Below are positions 9,601 to 17,822 of a DNA stretch of 64,000 nucleotides, piece after piece. The DNA is from an uncultured Phascolarctobacterium sp. (GTDB taxonomy: Bacteria; Bacillota; Negativicutes; Acidaminococcales; Acidaminococcaceae), in contig CAJKLD010000006.1 of assembly GCA_905200645.1 (NCBI GenBank), forward strand, positions 16,023 to 80,022. Reading direction: 5' to 3'. Numbering within the stretch: position 1 is the first letter of the stretch; every line of letters begins with the position of its first letter. The notes beneath the pieces are model-generated. The model was not told the DNA's origin, ran no database searches, and saw only the letters and a program-made list of their open reading frames with translations. The translations under genes and the position numbers were made by a program.

Positions 9601-10058
9601 TTTCCGTACTAGATACGCCTACTTTCTTCTTCGGTATGACTCCCGGCGAAACAATTAAAGTAGAAATAGAACAGGGCAAGGTGCTCGTGATTAAGCTGGA
9701 CCATATTTCCGAAGCCAACGCTGCCGGTATACGCACCGTTACCTTTGAATTTAACGGCCTGCCACGCGAAATCGAAATCAAGGACCGCAACGCCAAAGCT
9801 ACCGAGGTTGCCCGCAAAAAGGCAGATAAAACCAATATGGGCGAAATCGGCGCTTCTCTGTCAGGCTCCGTTGTAAAAGTTTTGGTAGAAAAGGGTCAAG
9901 CCGTTACTAAAGGCACTCCCTTAATCATCACCGAAGCCATGAAAATGGAAACCACTCTTTCCGCACCCATCAGCGGCATCATCAGCGCTATCCACGTAGC
10001 TGCCGGCGAACGTGTAGAAAGCGGCGACTGCCTGCTGGAAATTACCACCAGAATGTAA
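6618..10058 (+). CDS. pyc: Pyruvate carboxylase
   Basis: 1146 residues, the full length of single-chain pyruvate carboxylases. It carboxylates pyruvate to oxaloacetate with ATP and bicarbonate. Domain order: biotin carboxylase (about 1-450) with the glycine-rich ATP-grasp loop GGGGRGMR near residue 161; carboxyltransferase starting near residue 535 with DTTFRDAHQS; a linker; and a C-terminal biotinyl domain with the lysine acceptor in EAMKMET. In an anaerobe with dicarboxylate carriers this enzyme probably feeds the reductive arm of the citric acid cycle, gluconeogenesis and amino-acid synthesis. It is transcribed alone, with its own promoter and terminator. Confidence 0.96.
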   Translation: MSKINTVLVANRGEIAIRVFRACNELGIRTVAIYSKEDTLSLHRNKADEAYQVGWGKSPTDAYLDIEDILRVAKEHDVDAIHPGYGFLSENSNLARRCAEEGLIFIGPRLEHLVMFGDKLNARKQAELAHIPMIPGSNGTVGSLQEVLDFGEEYGYPIIIKAVNGGGGRGMRVVKSAEEAVTAYDLAKSEAKKAFGNDDIYLEKYLQNPKHIEVQIIGDTHGNLMHLFERDCSVQRRHQKLVEIAPAFSLPMDQRQAICDAAVKLMKNVDYISAGTVEFLATPDGKFYFIEVNPRIQVEHTVTEQITGIDIVQTQIKIAEGYSLHDAEIALPKQNELIPHGHSIQCRITTEDPSNNFMPDTGKLITYRSGGGMGIRLDGGNAFTGSVITPYYDSLLVKATTWGLTHQIAITKMLRCLKEFRIRGVKTNIQFLENVLQNPHFVKGDYTTDFVDETPELFVFPKTLDRGNKLLHYIADITVNGYSNVGVQPKPDFVPLNMPQPYNGILALGAKHVLDTQGPEGLSEWVMAQQEVLVTDTTFRDAHQSLFATRLRTADMLRVMRDTAGKLPGLFSFECWGGATFDVAYRFLDESPWQRLAQFRQAAPNILFQMLLRGANAVGYTSYPDNVVKQFIRLAAKNGIDVFRIFDSLNGLDNMRLSIDTVRECGKVAEASLCYTGDILDSRRDKYDLQYYINMAKELEKAGANIIAIKDMAGLLKPEAAYRLVSSLKSRVSVPIHLHTHEGSGNAIYTYARAIDAGVDIVDTAMSAMSCGTSQPSVSSLYYALSRHPRQPRLNPDALNELSRYWETVRPYYKAADRTENFPNPEVYVHEMPGGQYTNLKQQAQALGLMNRWEEIKDMYHRVSMMFGDLIKVTPSSKIVGDMALFMVQNDLSEEDVYAKGEVLDFPASVVEFFEGRIGVPYQGFPEKLQRIVLKGRKPITVRPGAVLPPVDFAEIRSKLQEIGAPVTDEAVSSYCLYPKVFTDWVDRYNTFGDVSVLDTPTFFFGMTPGETIKVEIEQGKVLVIKLDHISEANAAGIRTVTFEFNGLPREIEIKDRNAKATEVARKKADKTNMGEIGASLSGSVVKVLVEKGQAVTKGTPLIITEAMKMETTLSAPISGIISAIHVAAGERVESGDCLLEITTRM

Positions 10059-10078
10059 AATACTTATCACAAAAAATT

Positions 10079-10115
10079 AGCGATACCTAGCTTACATAAC
10101 CGGGTATCGCTTTTT
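10079..10115 (+). terminator. Terminator of pyc
   Basis: AGCGATACC (10079-10087) pairs with GGTATCGCT (10103-10111), followed by TTTT. Confidence 0.85.
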
Positions 10116-10170
10116 GATTCGAAAAAATGCGTTTTATTGGCAGCAAAAAAATTTTAATCTCTAAACAGCG

Positions 10171-10199
10171 TTGTAATTTTTGTATTTCTATGCTATAAT
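10171..10199 (+). promoter_or_regulatory. Promoter of the 514-residue orphan gene
   Basis: TTGTAA (10171-10176), 17 nt, consensus TATAAT (10194-10199). The start codon lies 87 nt downstream. Confidence 0.65.
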
Positions 10200-10285
10200 G
10201 CGGCGGTATAACACATAATATAATAAAGATTGCAGCTTGTAAAGTTACCGCTGTTACAATCAAACAAATAAAGGTACCCTCATTT

Positions 10286-11830
10286 ATGAAAGAATCTATT
10301 TTTCACTTTATCCAATCTCATCTTGACGAAAACGGCTTTTTTACCGCACCAACGCTGCCTGACGAAAATCCCTATGGCCGCATCTGGCAGCACGGTAACG
10401 CCGACGCCTATTATTATACCGCCGAAAAAAGCGATAACATAGAGGATGGCAGCAAGCTGCTCAGGCTGCTGCGCGCCTATTTAACCGAGCCTATCCAGGT
10501 GCGCCGCCAGGCTCTTTATAATAATCTTAACGATATGTCCATGGCAGAATACTGCGATTTTTTTGTTTCCGGCTTTGACCAAGACGAAATGAACGGCAGC
10601 TGCTTTGATTTGGCACGCCGCTTTTTCTATAACAGCCTGCACCGCGAGCCGCTGAAATTTGCTATGCTGCTTTTCGGCATCTATGGTATGCAAAAAATTC
10701 ACGACTATGACCCGGAGCTGTGGCGCGACATTTTGACTGCCGCTCACTGCGAAGAATTCACCTTTAGCTTTTTTTATGCCTGTCATCTTACCAACTATAG
10801 CAACCAAAAAGCCGTTTGGGAGCTTTTAGGCTGCACTAAGGGCTGGGGAAAAATTTTTGCCATCATCGACTGCCAATGCCCTGACGATGACCACCGACTG
10901 TGGCTGCTGAAAAGCATTAACGATGTTATCACAGATTATCTGCCGATTTCGGTTAAGCTTATTCAGGTTACCCGTCTGGACAAATTTTTACAACAGACGG
11001 TTATCGATTTAACCTGCTATCAAAACGCACTCCAAATTATTGGCAGCTTGCTTATTTTGCTTTTGCATTCTAAGCCTAGCGATATTCGGGAGCATTACAA
11101 TCTGTCGGAAATCAACATTTATGATATGCTGAAAAACCTGCTGCGCCATGCTGAATATCTGCCTCTTGCCACAGCAGACCTGTTGGATATCAGCGCCCTG
11201 GCAACCGCCATGCGCAGACTGCTGGAAAAGCACAGCTTTTATCTGCTGACGCCCAACCAGCTGCAGGAGCTTATCGCCGCCTGCGACGCGCAGTTATATG
11301 TGACGGATTGGCACGCTGTTTTAGAAAAACATCTAGTCAAAGACGAGCAGATAAACTATCCGCTGATAGATTTAGCCTTTGAAATGGAAATCGATTTGTG
11401 GCAGAAGGTTTACGATTTATGGCTGCGCCGTCCCGAAGAATACAAGCTGCTGCCTTATCTTTTTATCTTTTGCGACGACGAACAGCATGCAGCTGCTTTA
11501 AAACAGCTTACCAAGATCATGCCCCTCTATGCCGCCAATAAGGAAGCCCTGCTGACGGCGCTCAATTATTTAAACCTTCCTCAAGGAGAGGGTGAAGCTA
11601 TTTTCTGCGCAGCGCTTACCTCAATTTATGAGGATGTGCGCATCATGGTCTGCGAGCAGCTGGGAGGCTGGGACAAGGAAGCGCTTACGCCGGCCATTAA
11701 AGCAGCGTTAAAGCAAGCCTATAGCACCAGCGCCGACGAAATTGCCAAAGAATATATTCATTGCCTGTTGGCCGGCACAAAGCCCGATATGAACTACATT
11801 CACAGCCTTTTGCATAAGCGGAAGGCGTAA
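10286..11830 (+). CDS. Hypothetical alpha-helical cytoplasmic protein
   Basis: 514 residues, family not recognised. There is no signal peptide or clear membrane span. The sequence is rich in Leu, Ala, Tyr and acidic residues and runs as a long series of amphipathic helices, so a helical-repeat (HEAT/TPR-like) solenoid is plausible. Several Cys and His residues occur (for example IIDCQCPDDDH near residue 195), but no metal motif is certain. It has its own promoter and terminator and sits between pyc and a toxin-antitoxin pair, so context gives no functional clue. The ATG is preceded by a weak AAAGG. Confidence 0.6.
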   Translation: MKESIFHFIQSHLDENGFFTAPTLPDENPYGRIWQHGNADAYYYTAEKSDNIEDGSKLLRLLRAYLTEPIQVRRQALYNNLNDMSMAEYCDFFVSGFDQDEMNGSCFDLARRFFYNSLHREPLKFAMLLFGIYGMQKIHDYDPELWRDILTAAHCEEFTFSFFYACHLTNYSNQKAVWELLGCTKGWGKIFAIIDCQCPDDDHRLWLLKSINDVITDYLPISVKLIQVTRLDKFLQQTVIDLTCYQNALQIIGSLLILLLHSKPSDIREHYNLSEINIYDMLKNLLRHAEYLPLATADLLDISALATAMRRLLEKHSFYLLTPNQLQELIAACDAQLYVTDWHAVLEKHLVKDEQINYPLIDLAFEMEIDLWQKVYDLWLRRPEEYKLLPYLFIFCDDEQHAAALKQLTKIMPLYAANKEALLTALNYLNLPQGEGEAIFCAALTSIYEDVRIMVCEQLGGWDKEALTPAIKAALKQAYSTSADEIAKEYIHCLLAGTKPDMNYIHSLLHKRKA

Positions 11831-11840
11831 CATAGCAGAA

Positions 11841-11864
11841 AAGCCGCTCTCACGAGCGGCTTTT
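11841..11864. terminator. Bidirectional terminator between the orphan gene and yoeB
   Basis: An AAGCCGCTC / GAGCGGCTT stem with a TCAC loop, A-rich on the left and TTTT on the right, placed between convergent genes. Confidence 0.85.
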
Positions 11865-11881
11865 ATTGTGCAACGGGAAGG

Positions 11882-12142
11882 TTAATCTTCATAGTGTCCC
11901 TTACAGGAATAAATTAAAAGGTTATCTTCACCTTCGACATCATATACCAAGCGGTTGGCACTGTCTATACGCCTGCTGTAAACATTTCTATATTTAAGCT
12001 TTTCCGGCTTGCCAATACCTTCTAAAGGGCCGTTGCGTTTAATATCCTTGATTAACTCATTGATTCTTTTCAGCGTCTTTCTATCCTGCTGCTGCCACGA
12101 AAGATATTCGTCCCACGAAATATCAGACCAAATCAGGTTCAT
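11882..12142 (-). CDS. yoeB: YoeB-family mRNA interferase toxin
   Basis: 86 residues from ATG 12142 (site GAAGGA just upstream; a TTG 15 nt earlier lacks support). Members of this RelE-superfamily group bind the ribosomal A site and cut mRNA. Diagnostic features: N-terminal MNLIWSD, a WDEYLSWQQQD helix, the INELIKDIKR segment, GKPEKLKY, SRRI, RLVYDV, and the C-terminal CKGHYED, where the conserved His-Tyr pair of YoeB falls. The start overlaps the antitoxin gene by 20 nt, the usual coupled layout. The toxin looks intact. Confidence 0.93.
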   Translation of the reverse strand: MNLIWSDISWDEYLSWQQQDRKTLKRINELIKDIKRNGPLEGIGKPEKLKYRNVYSRRIDSANRLVYDVEGEDNLLIYSCKGHYED

Positions 12143-12392
12143 TTTCCTTCGCCTCAATAAGTTCGTGCTTGCGGCCTAAGCCCTTGTAAATTTGTTCCAT
12201 GCTGCGGTCAAGCTTGGCTAGATATTCTGCATTATGCGCTGTTCTTACTAATTGATTGTAATTTTCGGCGCTGATAATTACCACATTTTTTTCATCCTTG
12301 CGAGTAACAATGATAGTTTCATTTCTATCTGTGGCCTGATCACAATAATCCTTGAGATTATTTCTTAAGGTGGAGTAGTTTACTGCCAACAT
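12123..12392 (-). CDS. yefM: YefM-family antitoxin
   Basis: 89 residues of the Phd/YefM fold: MLAVNYSTLRNNLKDYCD, then IIVTRKDEKNVVIIS, and an acidic C-terminal tail that would wrap the toxin. It neutralises YoeB and, alone or with the toxin, represses the shared promoter. The ATG has an AAAGGAG site. The gene directly precedes yoeB with overlap. The operator found upstream agrees with the family assignment. Confidence 0.93.
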   Translation of the reverse strand: MLAVNYSTLRNNLKDYCDQATDRNETIIVTRKDEKNVVIISAENYNQLVRTAHNAEYLAKLDRSMEQIYKGLGRKHELIEAKENEPDLV

Positions 12393-12410
12393 CTATACCA
12401 GCTCCTTTCT

Positions 12411-12451
12411 ATTGTACAATTTATTGTACAATAGATTATTGCAGATGTCAA
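12411..12451 (-). promoter_or_regulatory. yefM-yoeB promoter with paired TGTACA operators
   Basis: On the minus strand: TTGACA (12451-12446), 17 nt, TACAAT (12428-12423). Two copies of the 10-bp palindrome ATTGTACAAT lie at 12411-12420 and 12423-12432. Their TGTACA cores (12413-12418 and 12425-12430) are exactly 12 bp apart centre to centre. TGTACA cores spaced by 12 bp are the known YefM-YoeB operator layout in E. coli. One palindrome covers the -10 hexamer, so binding would block transcription. Confidence 0.85.
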
Positions 12452-12466
12452 TGAATTAGGATAATC

Positions 12467-13594
12467 TCACTCTGCTGCTGCCAGCAAAATACCGTAAACC
12501 ATCAGCGCGGTATTGTAAAGGTCTTCTTCCTTCAAAAATTCTTCTACCGTATGTACGTTAGCCATGCCGGTACCCAAAATTACGCAGGGAACGCCTGCTT
12601 CGTTAATAAAGTTAGCGTCGCTGCCGCCGCCGGTTAAAGTAATATTAGGTACAAAGCCGCAGATTGCACAGGAGCGTTCTGCCAACGCAACTACTTTGCA
12701 GTCTTTGTCTACCAAAAAGGAGCTGTATTTATGGTCAACCTTAGCATCGACCTTTGCACCATATTTTTCTGCGCTGGTGACGATAGTATTAACTATTTCG
12801 TCGCGAATAGCCGCCAGCTTTTCGTTATTGCGGCTGCGGGCATCGCCCTCGATAACTACTAAATCGGGCACTACGTTAGTTGCCACACCGCCGCCGATAA
12901 CACCGATATTGGCGGTAGTTTCCTCGTCAATACGTCCGTAGCGTTTGACATCCGCCAAGGCTTTAGCCGCAATCATAACGGCATTGATGCCTTTTTCCGG
13001 CTCCAGACCGCCGTGCGCTTTTTTGCCGTGTACAGAAATTTTGTATTTATACTGACCGGGCGCGCCTACCACGATTTCACCGGGAGCCCCCTCGCCATCC
13101 AAAGCGTAGCCAACTTCTGCGCGCAGACGAGTTCTGTCCATGCAGCGGGAGCCGTTGACGCCGCCTTCTTCGGCAATAGTGAAGAGCACCTGAATATCGC
13201 CATGCTCGGCACCGCTTGCCAGCAGCATGCGCAGGCCCTCTAAAATACCTTCTACACCGGATTTATCGTCGCCGCCTAAAATGGTTGTGCCATCGCTGTA
13301 CAGCACGCCGTCCTTCTGTACGACGGCAGTACCGCCGCAGGGTTCTACGCCGTCCATGTGCGCAGAAAGCAAAACAGCGGTTGCGCCCGGCTTATTTCCC
13401 GGCAAGAATGCCCATAAATTGCCGCAGCTACCGCCCAGCTGCTTACCCGCATCATCTTCCTCCACCGCAAAGCCCATGGTTTCCAGTTTCGCTTTTAAAT
13501 ACTCAAACACAGGCTTTTCCTGTAAGGTATGACATGGAATAGCCACTATCTCCTTAAACTCCTGCAGCATACGCTCTTTATTAACTTCTACCAT
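12467..13594 (-). CDS. M20-family PepT-like peptidase
   Basis: 375 residues of the M20/M25/M40 zinc peptidases, closest in pattern to the PepT-like tripeptidase branch. Metal and catalytic positions are visible: His in SAHMDGV, Asp in GGDDKSG, the Glu pair in TIAEEGG, Asp in YALDGEG, and His in NVHTVEE near the C-terminus. A central dimerisation (lid) domain contains HGKKAHGGLEPEKGINA. It probably removes N-terminal residues from short peptides in the cytoplasm. The start has a GGAGG site. It is the last gene behind mntP and may share its transcript. Confidence 0.88.
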   Translation of the reverse strand: MVEVNKERMLQEFKEIVAIPCHTLQEKPVFEYLKAKLETMGFAVEEDDAGKQLGGSCGNLWAFLPGNKPGATAVLLSAHMDGVEPCGGTAVVQKDGVLYSDGTTILGGDDKSGVEGILEGLRMLLASGAEHGDIQVLFTIAEEGGVNGSRCMDRTRLRAEVGYALDGEGAPGEIVVGAPGQYKYKISVHGKKAHGGLEPEKGINAVMIAAKALADVKRYGRIDEETTANIGVIGGGVATNVVPDLVVIEGDARSRNNEKLAAIRDEIVNTIVTSAEKYGAKVDAKVDHKYSSFLVDKDCKVVALAERSCAICGFVPNITLTGGGSDANFINEAGVPCVILGTGMANVHTVEEFLKEEDLYNTALMVYGILLAAAE

Positions 13595-13637
13595 TTTTCT
13601 GCCTCCTTCAATAGCACTAGCTCAAAGCATTTTTATT

Positions 13638-14195
13638 TTAGATATAACCGGTGTGCTCCAGTAAAATCTTAACGCCGATGGCGATAAGTACCAAACCACC
13701 GATAATATTAGCATTTTTTCCCACAGCTGAACCAAGGCGAAAGCCTGCCAAACCGCCAAATGCAGCAAAAGCAAAGGTCACTACGCCGATTAAGGCAGCT
13801 GCCAACCAAATATTCGTATTCAAAAAAGCAAAGCTGATACCCACCGCCAGCGCGTCAATACTAGTAGCAACAGCCAGCACCGCCATCTCTTTCACCGTGT
13901 AGCTGTGCTTAACGCTGCACGTCTCCGAAGCCTCGCGAATCATATTCACGCCTAAGTACAGCAGCAGTGCAAACGCCAGCCAATGGTCATAAGTCATAAT
14001 ATATTCTCTAAAGGATATGGCGCAAAAATAGCCGATAAGCGGCATTAAAAACTGAAAAAAGCCAAACCACACGCCAAAGCGCAGCGCTCCCTCGCTTCTC
14101 TCTTCGGAACGAAGCGCCATACTGCCGCAGATAGATACGGCAAAAGCATCCATAGCCAGACTAGCGGACAACAGTAATAATTCTAAAAATCCCAT
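13638..14195 (-). CDS. mntP: Manganese efflux pump MntP
   Basis: 185 residues from ATG 14195 (site GAGGGG 5 nt upstream; an earlier in-frame ATG at 14222 has none). MntP has six membrane segments in two inverted halves; here SLAMDAFAVS and the second-half TSIDALAVGISF carry the conserved acidic residues of the manganese path. It exports Mn2+ from the cytoplasm. No yybP-ykoY manganese riboswitch is visible in the short gap to the upstream ThrE half-gene, so control probably comes from the operon. Confidence 0.92.
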   Translation of the reverse strand: MGFLELLLLSASLAMDAFAVSICGSMALRSEERSEGALRFGVWFGFFQFLMPLIGYFCAISFREYIMTYDHWLAFALLLYLGVNMIREASETCSVKHSYTVKEMAVLAVATSIDALAVGISFAFLNTNIWLAAALIGVVTFAFAAFGGLAGFRLGSAVGKNANIIGGLVLIAIGVKILLEHTGYI

Positions 14196-14248
14196 GTTCC
14201 CCTCACAAGAAAGTTTTCTCATTACTTAAAGCAATAAGTTTTACGGCG

Positions 14249-14737
14249 TTAGCTCTGTTCTTCCCGTTCTTTAGCAAGGCGTTTTAATCCGGCACGCTCA
14301 TGGCGCAGCTTCACAGCCCTGAACAAGCTGCCCACCACCATAACGCCCAAAGCAATAGCGGAAGCATCCATGCCTGCCTGTAAAAGCAGAGACATCCCTA
14401 AATCATAATTTTTTTCGATGATCTGCGTCATGCCCTTATACATGGCAAGCCCCGGAACAATGGGAAAAAGTCCCGGAATAACAACTACCGTCACCGGATG
14501 ATGCCAAAGACGCGCGTTAATCTCGCTTAGCAGCGAAACCGCCAGCGACGCAGCTAAATTGGCATAAAAAGAATCTACGCCCAAGGTCTGACTAAGATGA
14601 ATATACACCAGCCAACCAACGGCGCCCACTACGCCGCACACAGGCAGCGCGTTTTTAGGCGCTTGGAAAATCACGGCAAAAGCCATAGCGGAAAGCACGG
14701 CAAAGGCAAAAGCTTCGGGATAATTTAATAAAATCAC
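14249..14737 (-). CDS. Threonine/serine exporter ThrE, C-terminal half protein (ThrE_2)
   Basis: 162 residues, about five hydrophobic segments. The pattern NARLWHHPVTVVVIPGLFPIVPG with GLAMYKG matches the small half of split ThrE exporters (DUF3815/ThrE_2). Together with the adjacent larger half it would form an inner-membrane exporter for threonine, serine or related small solutes. The C-terminus is a charged cytoplasmic tail. It follows the other half after 24 nt. Confidence 0.88.
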   Translation of the reverse strand: MILLNYPEAFAFAVLSAMAFAVIFQAPKNALPVCGVVGAVGWLVYIHLSQTLGVDSFYANLAASLAVSLLSEINARLWHHPVTVVVIPGLFPIVPGLAMYKGMTQIIEKNYDLGMSLLLQAGMDASAIALGVMVVGSLFRAVKLRHERAGLKRLAKEREEQS

Positions 14738-14761
14738 GCTGACTACCTGCTTTCTAAAAAA

Positions 14762-15562
14762 TTATTTGCCCATGGGCCACAAATCCCAGCCCCAGCGATA
14801 CCACAAGAGCAATGTCAAAGCCAGGCCAAAGGCAATGGAGACAGCAAACAGCAGCGCCTCGGCAATGCGGCTGTTGCCGCTGATAAGATCGCCGCTCAAA
14901 TAATCTCTTAAACCGTTAGTAAAAGCCAGTCCCGGCAAAAAAGGCATCAAAGAGCCTACAATAATGTTCATGCGGGTACACTGCACGCTGACGGCACAGC
15001 ACATAATTGCCAGTACGCCGATAGCAGCCCCCGCCAAAGCATTCTCCCAAAAGGCGCTAAGGCTGTAACCGTCAAACTGGCGCAGCAGCGTCATAGCCAA
15101 ACCGCCCGTAACAAAAGCCGCCACAAAATCGTGGCTGTTGCCGCCCAACATACTGGCAAAGGCCGCCGAACAAATTGCCGAAGCCAGACAAACCGTCCAT
15201 TTGCCATAAGGAGGACACTTCTGCAGCAAATACCGCAGAAAAGCCATAGCTTCATCATAATTAAAATTAGGCGGATCAATGTTATAGGAAAAATCGTTGA
15301 TTGCTTTTACATTGCTTAAATTGTTGCTGCGGTAGCGGATGCGGCACATTAAGGACGCATTGACTGCCGTTTCGTCGCCGATGATAATCATGGTAGGCGT
15401 AGCAAAAACATTGATATCGTGATAGCCGAAGGTACGGCAGAAGCGCATAATTGTATCTTCCACACGGGAGGTTTCCGCGCCGCTTTTGAGCAGCACCTTG
15501 CCAATATTCAAGGCTACATTAAGCGCCTGTTCTCTTGTTATATAGTGCTTATCAGCGGTCAT
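14762..15562 (-). CDS. Threonine/serine exporter ThrE, N-terminal half protein (ThrE_1)
   Basis: 266 residues from ATG 15562, preceded by GGAGG. An in-frame extension to 15736 lies inside the uracil-DNA glycosylase gene and is rejected. The N-terminal soluble part has LLKSGAETSRVEDTIMR, the conserved signature of DUF1212/ThrE_1, and FATPTMIII; membrane segments begin near residue 115. In Corynebacterium ThrE both halves are fused; here they are two genes, as in many Firmicutes. The start overlaps the upstream gene by 11 nt, indicating translational coupling. Confidence 0.9.
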   Translation of the reverse strand: MTADKHYITREQALNVALNIGKVLLKSGAETSRVEDTIMRFCRTFGYHDINVFATPTMIIIGDETAVNASLMCRIRYRSNNLSNVKAINDFSYNIDPPNFNYDEAMAFLRYLLQKCPPYGKWTVCLASAICSAAFASMLGGNSHDFVAAFVTGGLAMTLLRQFDGYSLSAFWENALAGAAIGVLAIMCCAVSVQCTRMNIIVGSLMPFLPGLAFTNGLRDYLSGDLISGNSRIAEALLFAVSIAFGLALTLLLWYRWGWDLWPMGK

Positions 15563-16253
15563 AACCGCCACCTCCGAGCAAAGCCGCCACCTGGGCTTTA
15601 AAGATTTCCGCGCCGCCCATGGACGGATGACGTACAGCCACGCAGTCAATACCGTAACGGCGCAGGGTATCCGCCGCCTTTTGACCAATGGCCACAATCT
15701 GCATATCCGGCACCAGCTCCAGCAGCATTTTGGCATATTCTACGCCCACATCCAATTCCGCAGTCGACGGCGTGCGGTTAGATAAAAGCTTACCCTCTTT
15801 ATGCGGATGAAAAGGAAAAATATTCCACAAAATTACATCAAAGGCCGCCAGTCCATGACGGTTCAAAGCATTCCAAACCACAGTATCCGTAGGCTCGTTA
15901 AAGCCTTTTACCTTTTGGGACGGATTTAACAGCGGACTTTGGGGATTACTGGTACGCTGATAATGCCATGCTCCCAGCACGCTGTGCGGCTGCACATCCT
16001 TATGCTGTCCCAGTAAAATGCGCTCCGAGGTAATGGCCACACCGCTGAAATGGCCGCCCTGATAGCCTAAGGCTTCGGCAATAAACAGATAATGCGCCTT
16101 AGTGCGCAGCTCCAAATAGCGCCGCAGATTAGCGCTGCGAATTACGGGAGCCTGCGGACCGATATCGCAGGCAGAATCATATTCCCGCCAGGGATTGAAA
16201 ACCAAATCGCTGTGATAGCTTTGTAATTTATCAAGAAAGGTATTGATATCCAT
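15552..16253 (-). CDS. Uracil-DNA glycosylase superfamily protein
   Basis: 233 residues. The fold signature is seen in AEALGYQGGHFSGVAIT near residue 60, WNIFPFHPH in the middle, and the C-terminal VRHPSMGG loop, equivalent to the HPS DNA-intercalation loop. These proteins excise uracil (or other damaged bases) from DNA. It is not the classic Ung family, lacking the GQDPYH motif, so the exact subfamily and substrate are open. It is the first gene of a five-gene run with ThrE halves, mntP and the peptidase; no link in function is obvious. Confidence 0.8.
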   Translation of the reverse strand: MDINTFLDKLQSYHSDLVFNPWREYDSACDIGPQAPVIRSANLRRYLELRTKAHYLFIAEALGYQGGHFSGVAITSERILLGQHKDVQPHSVLGAWHYQRTSNPQSPLLNPSQKVKGFNEPTDTVVWNALNRHGLAAFDVILWNIFPFHPHKEGKLLSNRTPSTAELDVGVEYAKMLLELVPDMQIVAIGQKAADTLRRYGIDCVAVRHPSMGGAEIFKAQVAALLGGGGYDR

Positions 16254-16370
16254 AATTTTTCTGTGTGCCTAACATAAATTTAAGCACACTTTCCTCCAAG
16301 ATATATTATAACCTAAAAGGGAGTAAATTAGCAAACAATCCGGAAGGCAATTTACGTGCTCCCGCAATAC

Positions 16371-16404
16371 ATAAAAGCCGCCGTCCGCACAGCGAACGAC
16401 GGCT
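16371..16404 (-). terminator. Terminator of dcuC
   Basis: On the minus strand AGCCGTC pairs with the downstream GACGGCGGCT arm, followed by TTTTA. It lies 42 nt after the dcuC stop. Confidence 0.75.
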
Positions 16405-16445
16405 AAATAAATTTTTAAGCTACAGCCTGCCTAAAAGTCTGTTTC

Positions 16446-17699
16446 TTAGTAGAGCAGCAGTACCATGCCGGCCAGCAAAGCGCACACAATACCCAAAGCA
16501 TTACGTTTGCAAACCTCCATAGGGTCTACGCCGGCAATGCCTGCGCAGATAATAGTTGCACCGGCAATAGGAGAAATAGTACGGCCCAGGGTACCGCCCA
16601 AAGCAGCGATAGAGCCCATATTCATGGTAGAAATACCAAACTCAACAGCATGCGGAGTTACTGCTTCGTTGAACGCAACAGTAGCGGCATCGCCGGAGCC
16701 GGAAATCAACGCCAGCAGGAAAGGGCCAAAGGTAGCGGCAATCTTTACGATACCGGTGGAATTCAGCATCCAGGCAATCAAAGCCTTAATCAGGCCAAGA
16801 GCATTTAAGCCGGCAACGAAAACGCCAACGGAGATGATAATACCAATAATATTTGCATAAGCGTCGCCCATGCCGTTGAAGAAGTTTTTAGTCAGCTCCA
16901 CAGGACTTTTGCGGGTTACAGCCAAAGCTAAAATAGCGCCGATAACCATAGCGTGAGGTACGCCCATTTTCAGGAAAGACACCTTAGTATTGCCAAGCAG
17001 CAGAATAATTACCGGAATTAAAGGCATAATAGAGTACAAGGGATTGATCATAAAACTGGTGTCATCCATAACATTGCCTTCGGGAACATAGCCCTTGTTT
17101 TCTTTGAGCACAACAGCAACAACGGTCAGCACAACGGAGGCAATCAAAACACCCACTACGGTAGCCATCATATGGTTGCCGATAACGGTGGTAATTTGGG
17201 TATTAGCCAGCTTAGCGATAACGCCGTTATGCACCAGGCCCGGATTCAGCATACTGCCATAAGTACCGGATTTTACGGCAGCGGCAGCCATAGCGGGATG
17301 GATACCGGCAGCCATCAAAATAGGAATAAAAATAACGCCAACGGCAGCGCTGCAGCCTGCAGCGCTGGGAATAGCAATATTAACTACGAAAGTAGCCAGG
17401 GTAGCGCCGGGAATCAGCAAAAAGCCCATTTTTTTCAAAACCTTGCCAATGGCAACTACCAAATGCTTATCACATTCGGTGTACTTCATGCACCAGGCAA
17501 AGCCCATGCAGGAGCAGACAGAAGTAATCAAACCGGCATTAGTCATGCTTTTGGCAAAAGCGTCCAAAGAAGCCATAGGCTTGCCTGCAATAACACACAT
17601 TAAAATACCGGCGGCAATTAAAACCATACGCGACTCATGACGTTTCAGCAGCAGATAAATTACACCGATAACAACAAGAGCACCAATAATTAAGAACAT
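16446..17699 (-). CDS. DcuC-family C4-dicarboxylate carrier
   Basis: 417 residues with 11-12 hydrophobic segments. The sequence matches the DcuC group: GSGDAATVAFNEAVTPHA in the second half and AIPSAAGCSAAVGVIFIP in the first. DcuC proteins export succinate or exchange C4-dicarboxylates under anaerobic conditions. With the DASS carrier at 344-1750 and pyruvate carboxylase this supports strong dicarboxylate turnover. It is a little shorter than E. coli DcuC. The gene is monocistronic, with its own terminator. The exact substrate and direction are not shown by the sequence. Confidence 0.82.
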   Translation of the reverse strand: MFLIIGALVVIGVIYLLLKRHESRMVLIAAGILMCVIAGKPMASLDAFAKSMTNAGLITSVCSCMGFAWCMKYTECDKHLVVAIGKVLKKMGFLLIPGATLATFVVNIAIPSAAGCSAAVGVIFIPILMAAGIHPAMAAAAVKSGTYGSMLNPGLVHNGVIAKLANTQITTVIGNHMMATVVGVLIASVVLTVVAVVLKENKGYVPEGNVMDDTSFMINPLYSIMPLIPVIILLLGNTKVSFLKMGVPHAMVIGAILALAVTRKSPVELTKNFFNGMGDAYANIIGIIISVGVFVAGLNALGLIKALIAWMLNSTGIVKIAATFGPFLLALISGSGDAATVAFNEAVTPHAVEFGISTMNMGSIAALGGTLGRTISPIAGATIICAGIAGVDPMEVCKRNALGIVCALLAGMVLLLY

Positions 17700-17822
17700 A
17701 CAAACCCCTCCACTCTATAAATTGTGTTCTTTAATTGCAAATTATATTATAAATCAAATGACGGCGAATGTGTAGCATCGCCGTCATTGTATACATAATA
17801 CTTAGCTTATGCAATTAATTTT

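Noticed and set aside
15563..15736. 58-residue extension of the ThrE N-terminal half
   Set aside because: It lies inside the uracil-DNA glycosylase gene in another frame; ATG 15562 has a GGAGG site.
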